Source of the DNA: Bacteroidia bacterium
GTDB taxonomy: Bacteria; Bacteroidota; Bacteroidia; CAIKAF01
Reading direction: 5' to 3'
Length of the DNA: 64,000 nt
Assembly (NCBI GenBank): GCA_030427255.1
Contig: JAUHWY010000010.1
Location: 1 to 64,000, forward strand
In this document: positions 8,905 through 16,936 of the stretch, piece by piece
How the letters are laid out: each line of letters opens with the position of its first letter
How positions within the stretch are numbered: position 1 is the stretch's first letter
Notes under the pieces: model-generated
Database searches by the model: none
What the model was told of the DNA's origin: nothing
Seen by the model: the letters and a program-made list of their open reading frames with translations, nothing else
Position numbers and translations under genes: made by a program

Positions 8905-9415
8905 GCACATGAATCGGGCGGTACTTTACGGCTGTTATTTAGGGCTTGGGTATTTGTTGTACCGAATGCTGCATTTGCCCGAACTTTTGAATGCTTGGAT
9001 TGCCGGGGAAGGGCAATTTGGTTTCTTTTTAAGAATGCCTGCTGCTCCTTTGCTCTTGGCCCTTTTACCTTTTCAGTTTGTGGTGGCGCGGCAAGCCTTT
9101 TTGCAAGGAAAAAGCGGATTTGAAGCATTTAAAGAGGCCGGAAAAGTGGCTTTGCTCACGGCGGTGTTGTGCTCCGGTGCAGTTTGGTTGTATTATGGTT
9201 GGATTGATCCGGAATATTTGCCGGGTTTGGTAGATATGGCTGCTTCCGAGCTACCCGCAGAGCTTTCCTTGGAGGATAGAGCCAAATTTATGGACAACCT
9301 TAAGACATTGAATAGCCTTAAGTTACGCACTGTGTTTACGATGTCCGGCCTAACGGCCTATGGCCTAATTTCCGGATTGGCCATGGTGAGTTTGGTTCGC
9401 TCTCGGTTGCGTTGA
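8897..9415 (+). CDS. four-helix membrane protein, DUF4199-like
   Basis: A 172-residue membrane protein with four predicted helices (about 8-25, 41-62, 80-103 and 143-168). A WIDPEYLP segment between helices 3 and 4 resembles the loop of DUF4199 proteins, which are common in Bacteroidota and have no known function. Its start overlaps the rho stop by 8 bp, so it is probably translated from the same message. Family assignment is tentative. Confidence 0.55.
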   Translation: MAKHMNRAVLYGCYLGLGYLLYRMLHLPELLNAWIAGEGQFGFFLRMPAAPLLLALLPFQFVVARQAFLQGKSGFEAFKEAGKVALLTAVLCSGAVWLYYGWIDPEYLPGLVDMAASELPAELSLEDRAKFMDNLKTLNSLKLRTVFTMSGLTAYGLISGLAMVSLVRSRLR

Positions 9416-9484
9416 TCTGTTTTTTCTTATTTCAGGATGGACTAGAATGGTGAATTCCTGAGGAATTGACTGTATATTCCTGCA

Positions 9485-10891
9485 ATGAAAGTTATTGACC
9501 AAGCCATTGAGGCCCATGTATGGGCAGGCTTTGAAGGTTTAAAGGAAGTGCCTGCTGCACAGCTGGAGTGGCTAGGGCAGGCATCGCGTTTGGTTTCTTT
9601 TGCAGCCGATGAATTTTTATTCCAAAAAGGAGAACCGATAGCGTACACCCATTTTTTGGTAGAAGGAGAGCTTCGTCTTTACGTGGCCGGAAGAACTATG
9701 CCGGCAAGTGTTTTAGAGGCAGGGGAAATTACAGGAGCTTTACCTTTTAGCAGAGCTAAAGTGGCGATAGGTTCAGGTCAGTTTGCCTCAAAAGGCTTGG
9801 TGATTCAATTGCCTGTCAGCGAATTTCCTTACATGATTCAACATCATTATGAGTTAACCCAGGCACTGGTGCATCAAATGACTTCCAGGGTAAGGGATTT
9901 GACTTCCAAAATGCAGCAAGACGAAAAAATGCTGGCTTTGGGGAAATTATCGGCAGGTTTGGCTCATGAATTAAATAATCCCGCCGGAGCTATACGTTCC
10001 ACTTCCAAGCAGTTGCTTAAAGAATGGGCAAGTTGGCCATTATTTATGGAAGAGCTGCTCGACTCAGGGATAAGCGGTGCACGGTGGAAGAAGTGGTCTC
10101 TTGACTGTGGGCTTCAGCGTTTAAATGTAAGCGCCAAAGGCTTGGGGGCATTGGAGCGGTCTCAAATGGAAGAAGACTGGTTGGATTATTTGGATGCATT
10201 GAATGTAAGTGACTCCGAGGAGTTGGCAGCTGCCTTGACGGATGCAGAGTTAGGATTAAAGGACATTGAACCAGCGCTTGATGAAATACCCAAAGAGCTA
10301 AGCCCTTTGCTCTTGCGGTGGACCGGTCGATGGATTTCTTGGGTAAAGCAAATGGATTCTCTAGCCGACGCCTCGTCGAGGGTTAGTCATTTGGTGGGCT
10401 CGGTAAAAGAATTCACCCAAATGGATCGAGGGCAAGATAAGGAATGGGTGCCACTGCGTAAAGGCTTGGAGGCTACTTTAGTATTGTTGGGGCACAAACT
10501 TCGGGAGCGGAGCATTCAAATATTTTGGGATTGGATGGAGGATGCCCCAAAGGTGCCTGTTTTTCCGGCGCGTTTAAATCAGGTTTGGACCAATATTATA
10601 GACAATGCCATTGATGCCTTGGAAGGTGAAAAAGATGCTCGGCTGAGTATTAAAGGCAGCGTAGAAGGTCCTTGGTTTATTGTTGAAATAACCGATAATG
10701 GCCCAGGAATTCCAAAAGAGTTGCAAGCTCAAATATTTGATCCGTTTTTTACGACCAAAGCCCAAGGAAAGGGTACCGGACTTGGCTTGGATATGGTGCG
10801 CAGAATAATGGAAGCCCACAAAGCCGAAATGTCTTTGGACTCTAAGCCGGGAAATACTTCATTTAGGCTTTCTTTTCCCTTATCTTCATAA
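9485..10891 (+). CDS. sensor histidine kinase with N-terminal cyclic-nucleotide-binding-like domain
   Basis: The soluble 468-residue kinase starts with a CRP-type cNMP-binding fold (about 30-135, with FLFQKGEPIAYTHFLVEGELRLY). A coiled coil leads to a HisKA-like dimerisation motif with phospho-acceptor H161 in GLAHELNNPAGAI, then a long helical region and an HATPase domain (about 355-466) with NIIDNAIDAL, DNGPGIPKE and GTGLGLDMV. No transmembrane helix is present, so it senses a cytoplasmic signal. The response-regulator/flavoprotein fusion starts 3 bp after its stop, so the two are presumably partners. Confidence 0.9.
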   Translation: MKVIDQAIEAHVWAGFEGLKEVPAAQLEWLGQASRLVSFAADEFLFQKGEPIAYTHFLVEGELRLYVAGRTMPASVLEAGEITGALPFSRAKVAIGSGQFASKGLVIQLPVSEFPYMIQHHYELTQALVHQMTSRVRDLTSKMQQDEKMLALGKLSAGLAHELNNPAGAIRSTSKQLLKEWASWPLFMEELLDSGISGARWKKWSLDCGLQRLNVSAKGLGALERSQMEEDWLDYLDALNVSDSEELAAALTDAELGLKDIEPALDEIPKELSPLLLRWTGRWISWVKQMDSLADASSRVSHLVGSVKEFTQMDRGQDKEWVPLRKGLEATLVLLGHKLRERSIQIFWDWMEDAPKVPVFPARLNQVWTNIIDNAIDALEGEKDARLSIKGSVEGPWFIVEITDNGPGIPKELQAQIFDPFFTTKAQGKGTGLGLDMVRRIMEAHKAEMSLDSKPGNTSFRLSFPLSS

Positions 10892-10894
10892 CCG

Positions 10895-12559
10895 ATGGAA
10901 ACAAAACCCAAACCTTATATAGTAGCCCTTGACGATGACCCTGCGGTACTGCGGGCTCTGGCGCGTGACTTACGAAGTCGTTACCGAAAGGAGTATAAAT
11001 TATTGCAAAGTACTTCAGCAAACGAAGCTCTAGAGGCGCTTAAAACGCTCAAAGCAGAAGGGGCAGAACTGGCTTTGATGGTTTCTGACCAAAGGATGCC
11101 TGAAATGAATGGGGTCGATTTTTTGGCTAAGGCGGCTTCTTGGTTTCCGGATGCGGCCAAAGTTTTGTTGACCGCATATTCCGATACCGAGGCGGCAATT
11201 CAAGCCATAAATCAAGTGAAGTTGAATCACTATTTGCTGAAACCTTGGGATCCTCCCGAAGAACAACTATATCCTATTTTGGATGATTTATTGGTTGCAT
11301 GGGAGAAAAACTATAGACCTGTTTTTCAGGGGCTTCGTATAGTTGGCTTGGACATGGCTCCAGCTTCACATAAAATAAAAGACTTTTTGGCGTCCAATTT
11401 AATTCCGTTTCGGTGGCTGGATGCCCTAAATGAGCCCCTAGCCCGGGAATTGTTGCAGAGTCAATCCTTGAATTTAACCGACTTGCCTGCTGTTTTTACG
11501 GAAGATGGGACGGTGTTTAGCAAACCGGAATTGCCGGAACTTGCCAAGGCCCTAGGCTTAAAAAATGAGCCGGCCCAAGCCCTGTACGATGTAACCATTG
11601 TGGGGGCAGGACCCGCCGGATTGGCTGCTGCTGTTTATGGAGCTTCGGAAGGTTTAGTTACTGCGGTGGTGGAACGAAGGGCCCCCGGTGGACAGGCAGG
11701 AAGTAGCTCTAGAATTGAAAACTATTTAGGATTCCCTTCCGGACTTAGTGGCGCCGACCTTACCCGCAGGGCTGTTTCACAAGCCGGGCGTTTTGGAGCG
11801 GAAATCCTTTCTCCCAAAACCGTAAAGTATGTGGAGGAACTGGACCGCTACAAGAAGGTGCACTTTGAAGACGGCAGTTTTTTAATGACAAAGGCCATGG
11901 TGCTCGCTACGGGAGTAGATTACCGACATTTGGAGTTGCCCGGTATTGACCGGCTTAGCGGCGCCGGTGTTTATTACGGGGCGGCCACCACGGAAGCAGG
12001 TGCTTGCCGAAACAAGGAAGTATTTGTAGTTGGAGGCGGGAATTCGGCCGGCCAAGGCGCCATGTACTTGTCTCGCTTTGCCAAAAAGGTTACAATAATC
12101 GTCCGAAGGCCGGGTTTGGAAGAAACGATGAGTTCCTATTTGATTGACCAAATAAAAGAAACCCCAAATATTGAAGTTTGGGGGGAAAGTAAGATCCAAA
12201 AGGCTTTTGGAAAAGACCAATTGGAAGCTTTGAGCATTCAAAAAAGGGCTAAGGAATTAAAAGTGCCGGCCGACGCCTTATACATTTTTATTGGGACTAG
12301 AGCACAATCCGATTGGATGGGAGAGGCAATACTTAAAGACGAAAAAGGCTTTGTACTTACAGGGAATGAGCTGATGAAGCACCCCGATTTTAAGCGCTAT
12401 TGGAAAGAAGACCGCAACCCGGGGCCTTTAGAATGCAGCGTGCCCGGCGTATTTGCCGCCGGAGATATTCGTGTAGGGGCCATGAATCGGGTAGCCGGCG
12501 CTGTCGGGGAAGGGTCCATGACCATATACTTTGTGCACCGTTATTTAAATGAGTTTTAA
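10895..12559 (+). CDS. response regulator fused to a thioredoxin-reductase-like flavoprotein
   Basis: Residues 1-125 are a receiver domain with acidic residues D13-D15, phospho-acceptor D65, T93 and K116. Residues about 140-222 look like a glutaredoxin/thioredoxin-type fold without a CxxC. Residues 228-554 are a thioredoxin-reductase-like FAD/NAD(P)H module: GAGPAGLAAA near 237 and VVGGGNSAGQ near 378. The redox-active CxxC expected near 361 is absent (YGAATTEAG). Fused response regulator/thioredoxin-reductase proteins are known from genome annotation, but their reaction is unclear. Lack of the cysteine pair argues against ordinary thioredoxin reduction. Confidence 0.85.
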   Translation: METKPKPYIVALDDDPAVLRALARDLRSRYRKEYKLLQSTSANEALEALKTLKAEGAELALMVSDQRMPEMNGVDFLAKAASWFPDAAKVLLTAYSDTEAAIQAINQVKLNHYLLKPWDPPEEQLYPILDDLLVAWEKNYRPVFQGLRIVGLDMAPASHKIKDFLASNLIPFRWLDALNEPLARELLQSQSLNLTDLPAVFTEDGTVFSKPELPELAKALGLKNEPAQALYDVTIVGAGPAGLAAAVYGASEGLVTAVVERRAPGGQAGSSSRIENYLGFPSGLSGADLTRRAVSQAGRFGAEILSPKTVKYVEELDRYKKVHFEDGSFLMTKAMVLATGVDYRHLELPGIDRLSGAGVYYGAATTEAGACRNKEVFVVGGGNSAGQGAMYLSRFAKKVTIIVRRPGLEETMSSYLIDQIKETPNIEVWGESKIQKAFGKDQLEALSIQKRAKELKVPADALYIFIGTRAQSDWMGEAILKDEKGFVLTGNELMKHPDFKRYWKEDRNPGPLECSVPGVFAAGDIRVGAMNRVAGAVGEGSMTIYFVHRYLNEF

Positions 12560-13725
12560 TGAAGCAAGCCTTTGTTGACATACGCAACCGAACCCAAGCC
12601 ATATGCTTCTTGCTTTCCATAGAGGACCATGTGGTGCAGCCTGTGGTAGATGTAAGTCCTCCCAAATGGCATTTGGCGCATACTACCTGGTTTTTCGAGG
12701 CGTTCGTTCTTCAAGCTTTTGTTAAGGATTACAAGCCCTTTAACCCACAGTTTTTTTACCTTTTTAATAGCTATTACGAAGGCATGGGAGAGCGGGTTGG
12801 TCGAGAGCAAAGAGGGGCCATGTCACGCCCCGGAGTGGAAGAGGTCTTGGCCTACAGAGCTTATGTTGATGCGCAGATGAAAGCGGCCTTAAATTCAGGC
12901 ACCTTGCCGCAAGAGGCCTTGAGAAGGGTTTGGATTGGTCTTAATCATGAGCAGCAGCACCAAGAATTGTTGCTTACGGACATTAAATTCATATTGGGTA
13001 ATCAGCCTTTTTTACCTGAGTACCATAAGGATTTTGTAGAGTTTCAAACACTTCCCAAGGAGTTTGGAATGCTAGATATTGAGGAGGGCTTATACAGCAT
13101 TGGGCATAGTGGAGAAGGCTTCGCATTCGATAATGAAAAGCTGGCCCATAAAGTATGGTTGGACGACTTTTCCATTGCCCTTAGGCCTGTGCATCAGTTG
13201 GAATATTTAGAGTTTATAGATGATGGAGGCTACTTGAACCATCGGTTATGGCTTGCCGAAGGTTGGGACTTGGTTCAGCACCAAGGCCTAAAGGCTCCCA
13301 TGCATTGGCATTGGAATAAAGAAGAAGACCAGTGGATGTATTACAGCTTAGGAGGATTAAAGCCTCTAAATGCTCAGTCTCCGGTAGCTCATTTGAGTTA
13401 TTATGAGGCAGATGCATATGCCCGTTGGGCAGGAAAGAGGTTACCCAAGGAAGTGGAATGGGAGGTAGCTGCCCGACTGTTTCCCCAACATTTTCCTTTG
13501 CATGGCTGGGTTTGGGAATGGACACAATCTGCCTATTTGCCTTATCCCGGTTTTGCGGTAGATGCAGGTGCTTTGGGAGAGTATAATGGCAAATTCATGA
13601 GTGGACAAATGGTGTTGCGTGGTGGATCGGCAGCCACTCCTGAAGGGCATAGCCGCATTACTTACCGCAACTTTTTCCATCCTCACTTAAGATGGCAATT
13701 TAGCGGCTTAAGGTTGGCGCAATAA
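12559..13725 (+). CDS. egtB: ergothioneine-type sulfoxide synthase EgtB
   Basis: EgtB is a non-haem iron enzyme that couples a thiol donor to hercynine (trimethylhistidine) with oxygen. The 388-residue protein has an N-terminal DinB-like domain with the iron ligands H41 (WHLAHTTWFFE), H130 and H134 (NHEQQHQE), and a C-terminal FGE/sulfatase-modifying-factor domain (about 175-388, with YYEADAYARWAGKRLPKEVEWE and GWVWEWTQSAY). No OvoA-type methyltransferase domain is attached. ATG 12559 overlaps the preceding stop by one base. No egtC is present, so cysteine rather than gamma-glutamylcysteine may be the donor (inference). Confidence 0.88.
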   Translation: MKQAFVDIRNRTQAICFLLSIEDHVVQPVVDVSPPKWHLAHTTWFFEAFVLQAFVKDYKPFNPQFFYLFNSYYEGMGERVGREQRGAMSRPGVEEVLAYRAYVDAQMKAALNSGTLPQEALRRVWIGLNHEQQHQELLLTDIKFILGNQPFLPEYHKDFVEFQTLPKEFGMLDIEEGLYSIGHSGEGFAFDNEKLAHKVWLDDFSIALRPVHQLEYLEFIDDGGYLNHRLWLAEGWDLVQHQGLKAPMHWHWNKEEDQWMYYSLGGLKPLNAQSPVAHLSYYEADAYARWAGKRLPKEVEWEVAARLFPQHFPLHGWVWEWTQSAYLPYPGFAVDAGALGEYNGKFMSGQMVLRGGSAATPEGHSRITYRNFFHPHLRWQFSGLRLAQ

Positions 13726-13764
13726 TTGGGGTGACTTTTTCTCTGTTTTTTTGGTTTTAAAATT

Positions 13765-13772
13765 TAAATTTG
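13765..13772 (+). promoter_or_regulatory. -7 box before the small exported protein gene
   Basis: TAAATTTG matches TAnnTTTG and ends 21 bp before ATG 13794. It suggests that the downstream gene has its own promoter and favours that ATG over the TTG at 13770, which overlaps the box. Confidence 0.45.
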
Positions 13773-13793
13773 GGCATTCAAAATGACCAAATC

Positions 13794-14216
13794 ATGCGCT
13801 TTTTTCTTTGTTTTTTGTTTTTTGGAGTTTTAATTACAAGTATTTCAGCTCAAACCTTGGAGTTCAGCACCGTTCGGTTGGTGGGAACCAACGCCCAAAC
13901 CGTTCCTGCCGGAAAGGTGTGGAAAGTGGTGAAGGCCATACCTTCCCAAACCATAACCAGAAGCACCTCTACAAGTTACAGTACGCCTTCTACGGGAAAT
14001 GTGTTTGAGTGCTTAATTAATGGCCAAGTGGTGCCTTTAACGCGCGTAGATGCAGGAGTTACCACGGGACGAACGGGTAGCTCAAGTTCTCAATCTGCCG
14101 TTTACCAAAACCTAAATACCGATATGTTTCCTTTTTGGTTGCCTACCGGGACTACATTGGAAGCATCTACCGGCCTTTTTTATTTGAGCGTTATTGAGTT
14201 TACCGTTGTTCCTTAA
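13794..14216 (+). CDS. small exported protein of unknown function
   Basis: I do not recognise this family. From ATG 13794 the protein has 140 residues with a clear signal peptide (MRFFLCFLFFGVLITSISAQ) and a mature part rich in Ser, Thr and Val with alternating beta-strand patterns (SSTGNVFEC-like and PFWLPTGTTLEAS). Its tail, FYLSVIEFTVVP, suggests a small beta-sandwich or an outer-surface domain. It interrupts the egtB-egtD pair, has its own -7 box and shows no enzyme motif, so a role in ergothioneine synthesis is not implied. Confidence 0.65.
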   Translation: MRFFLCFLFFGVLITSISAQTLEFSTVRLVGTNAQTVPAGKVWKVVKAIPSQTITRSTSTSYSTPSTGNVFECLINGQVVPLTRVDAGVTTGRTGSSSSQSAVYQNLNTDMFPFWLPTGTTLEASTGLFYLSVIEFTVVP

Positions 14217-14293
14217 ATTTTAGTTGGAATAAAAAGAGGGTTAAATGCTCTAAAAAGTGTGGTAGGCCTCCATGGGAATTGTATTTTAAGGCC

Positions 14294-15244
14294 ATGGATG
14301 CCCACTCAGATTTTGCAGAAGCCGTACGAAAAGGCTTGCAATCAAGCACTAAGAACTTGCCTTCCCGGTTTTTTTATGATGCTAAAGGAGATGCGCTATT
14401 TGTCCGCATCATGCATTTGCCGGAATATTATTTAAGCCGTTCGGAGATGGACGTTTTTGTTCATCAATCTAAGGCAATGGTTGCTGAATTTGGCGACGGT
14501 GAAGCCTTTGATGTGGTAGAACTTGGTGCCGGAGATGGAACTAAAACACGTCATTTGTTGGAAGCTGCCTTAGCGCAAAGTGAGGACTGCTCCTATGTGC
14601 CCATTGACATTTCGGCGCATGCATTGCAAGACCTAAAGGATAGACTAAGGGAGGAACTGCCGCAATTGAAGGTCCATGCCATGGCCTCAGAATACCAAGA
14701 GGCCTTAAAGGCCATGAACGCTTTACCCAGAACCAGAAAACGATTGTTTCTTTTTTTAGGTTCGAACCTGGGCAATATGGCTTGGGAGGCCTCCTTAGAC
14801 TTTTTAAGTTCCATTCGGAAGCTAATGCAAAAAGGCGACGGCTTGCTTTTGGGCCTTGATTTGGTTAAAGATCCACATACCATTGAGGCCGCATACAGCG
14901 ATGCCGCCGGGGTTACACGTGCCTTTAATCTGAACCTCTTGCATAGAATCAACCGGGAGTTGGGAGGAGATTTTGACCCGGAGGCTTTTGATCACGTGGC
15001 TTATTATGAGCCTTTGGCGCAAGAAGCCAGGTCATTTTTGATAAGTACAAAGGACCAAGAGGTATACATAGAATCCTTAGGCCTAGCTGTTTCCTTTAGG
15101 GCTTGGGAAGCCATAAAAACAGAAATATCTCGTAAATATAGCCTCTCAGATATTAAGTATATGCAGGAGCATTTGGGCTTGAAGAAAAGGGCATCTTATT
15201 ACGATTGCAGGCATTGGTTTGTGGATGTACTTTGGACGCTATAG
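14294..15244 (+). CDS. egtD: L-histidine N-alpha-methyltransferase EgtD
   Basis: EgtD trimethylates histidine to hercynine with three S-adenosylmethionines, the first step of ergothioneine synthesis. The 316-residue length is normal. The hallmark N-terminus PSRFFYDAKGDALFVRIMHLPEYYL is followed by the SAM motif ELGAGDGTKT (76-85), VPIDIS, and FLGSNLGN near 155. ATG 14294 is preferred to the in-frame TTG at 14279. With egtB it supplies the two core steps. Its 3' end overlaps convergent mpl by 6 bp. Confidence 0.92.
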   Translation: MDAHSDFAEAVRKGLQSSTKNLPSRFFYDAKGDALFVRIMHLPEYYLSRSEMDVFVHQSKAMVAEFGDGEAFDVVELGAGDGTKTRHLLEAALAQSEDCSYVPIDISAHALQDLKDRLREELPQLKVHAMASEYQEALKAMNALPRTRKRLFLFLGSNLGNMAWEASLDFLSSIRKLMQKGDGLLLGLDLVKDPHTIEAAYSDAAGVTRAFNLNLLHRINRELGGDFDPEAFDHVAYYEPLAQEARSFLISTKDQEVYIESLGLAVSFRAWEAIKTEISRKYSLSDIKYMQEHLGLKKRASYYDCRHWFVDVLWTL

Positions 15245-16588
15245 ATCCAGCCAGCTTAGCCCTCCCCAATTTCCGCTACTCATAAGCAGCCAAACACAAT
15301 CTTGGGTACTTAGCTTGTTTTTCCAAGTTTCTAATTCCATGGTTTCGGAGGCTACTTGACCATTGTTTAAGGCAAATGCCTTGGCTATAGCTTCAGGAGA
15401 TAAGGGAGGGAGGCCCTTAATAGCTAAAGCTTTGGGATCGTAAAAGACCATACTTTGATCGGCGGGAGCCAAACTGTCTTTGTAGCCGGGAATAAAGTCG
15501 GGATTTAGGCTTGAATAGGTATGCAATTCCAATGCGGCAACAAACCTTCTATTGGGGTAACTTGACTTAATGGCTTGTACCGTAGCTTTAACCTTAGAGG
15601 GGCTATGGGCAAAATCGCGGAAAACGGTGAAGTTTTTTTCAGGAAGGTCCAATAGACACTCCATTCTTCTGGCGGCTCCGCTGAAATTATGCAGCTGACT
15701 TAAAAAAGCATGAGGGTCCAGGTGCAAAGCTTGAATAATCTTTAGTGCTCCACTGAGGTTTTGAACGTTGTGTGCACCTCGAATGGGTAGCGTATATTCT
15801 TTTTCTTCGAATTGGAGGCTAAGTCCTTTTTCTGTTGGCCTCCAAGGCAGTGTGTGGTAAGGGATTTTTTTAATGTCAGCCCGAGGGTGTGCCTCTACCA
15901 AAGCTTTTAATGCCAAATCTTCTTCGGCATAAATAAGGCTTGCATCCGGTGCAAGGGTGTCTATAAAGTTGTGGAATTGTTGCTTGTAGTTGTCTTCGGT
16001 TGGAAATACATTAACGTGGTCCCAAGCCAAACCGGTCAACATGGCCAAATGGGCTTCGTAGAGATGAAATTTAGGGACGGGTTCCAAGGCAGAGGCTAAA
16101 TACTCGTCGCCCTCCAAAATGGCAAGAGGGTGTTCCGGCTTTAGGTCCACCATGCGCTCAAAGCCGTCTATTTGTGCACCGACCAGATAGTCGAAGGGTT
16201 GATTTAGGCCTTTGAGTCCATGCATGAGCAAGGAAGTGGTGGTGGTTTTTCCATGACTCCCACCAACGACAAGGCGTGTTTTATGTTGGGTTTGCTGTCG
16301 TACAAAGGCCGGATACGAATAAATGGGTAGTTGCAGTTCTTGTGCCCTGAGCAACTCGGGATTGTTGGCCTTGGCGTGCATGCCTAAAATTATGGCATCT
16401 ATTTGAGGGTGTATGTGTTGAGGATTCCAACCTTCCTGCACAGGCAAAAGTCCGGCCGCTTGTAGACGACTCCGTGAAGGCTCAAATATTTGATCGTCGG
16501 ATCCGGTAATGTGGTGGCCTTGGTGGTGGAGCGCTAAGGCCAAATTGTGCATGGCTGCTCCCCCAATAGCTATGAAGTGAATGTTCAT
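15239..16588 (-). CDS. mpl: Mpl-type UDP-N-acetylmuramate:tripeptide ligase
   Basis: Mpl recycles murein tripeptide by joining it to UDP-N-acetylmuramate in the cytoplasm. The 449-residue protein is of the Mur ligase family. The N-terminal MNIHFIAIGGAAMHNLALAL and HITGSDDQIFEPSRS match MurC/Mpl, the ATP loop GSHGKTTTT is at 110-118, and GAHNVQNLSGAL and the RRMECL segment are typical of Mpl rather than MurC. The open frame continues upstream through a GC-rich repeat, but MNIHFIAIGG is the conserved start, so I place it at 16588. Confidence 0.9.
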   Translation of the reverse strand: MNIHFIAIGGAAMHNLALALHHQGHHITGSDDQIFEPSRSRLQAAGLLPVQEGWNPQHIHPQIDAIILGMHAKANNPELLRAQELQLPIYSYPAFVRQQTQHKTRLVVGGSHGKTTTTSLLMHGLKGLNQPFDYLVGAQIDGFERMVDLKPEHPLAILEGDEYLASALEPVPKFHLYEAHLAMLTGLAWDHVNVFPTEDNYKQQFHNFIDTLAPDASLIYAEEDLALKALVEAHPRADIKKIPYHTLPWRPTEKGLSLQFEEKEYTLPIRGAHNVQNLSGALKIIQALHLDPHAFLSQLHNFSGAARRMECLLDLPEKNFTVFRDFAHSPSKVKATVQAIKSSYPNRRFVAALELHTYSSLNPDFIPGYKDSLAPADQSMVFYDPKALAIKGLPPLSPEAIAKAFALNNGQVASETMELETWKNKLSTQDCVWLLMSSGNWGGLSWLDL

Positions 16589-16660
16589 GGCCTCAAAATA
16601 CGGAAAGACGCGTGGAATGAGTTCGCGTAAGGCGCATGTTTTTTTTGGGAAGCATGAATT

Positions 16661-16816
16661 GCGCGGGCCCAGGACTGCGGCGGTACCGTGCCGAACGGCA
16701 AGGCTTTGGGAGGCGCAGGTTGAGGAGGTTCCGACCTTAGGAGGAAACCCCGGAAACCGCGCCAACCATGCCTTGCCGGAGGGACGTAAAGCCAAAGGCC
16801 GGAAAAGGCCCCTGAA
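16661..16816. repeat. GC-rich folded intergenic element, copy B
   Basis: GC-rich element in the 348-bp gap between divergent mpl and clpB. CGGCAAGGC near 16695 pairs exactly with GCCTTGCCG near 16771, and the ends GGGCC and GGCCC pair. Two AAAATGGCAG words follow (about 16817 and 16850). The divergent position is shared with copy E. It is a more diverged member than G and H, and membership is inferred mainly from structure and composition. Confidence 0.5.
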
Positions 16817-16936
16817 AAAATGGCAGCCCCAGCTGGCCTTAAATGACAAAATGGCAGTCTGAATGGAGGGGTTAAGCCAAAATGGCCGATTTTTAAGCTT
16901 GGAAAGTTTTTTGCAATAGAAAGGCAAAACGCATCC

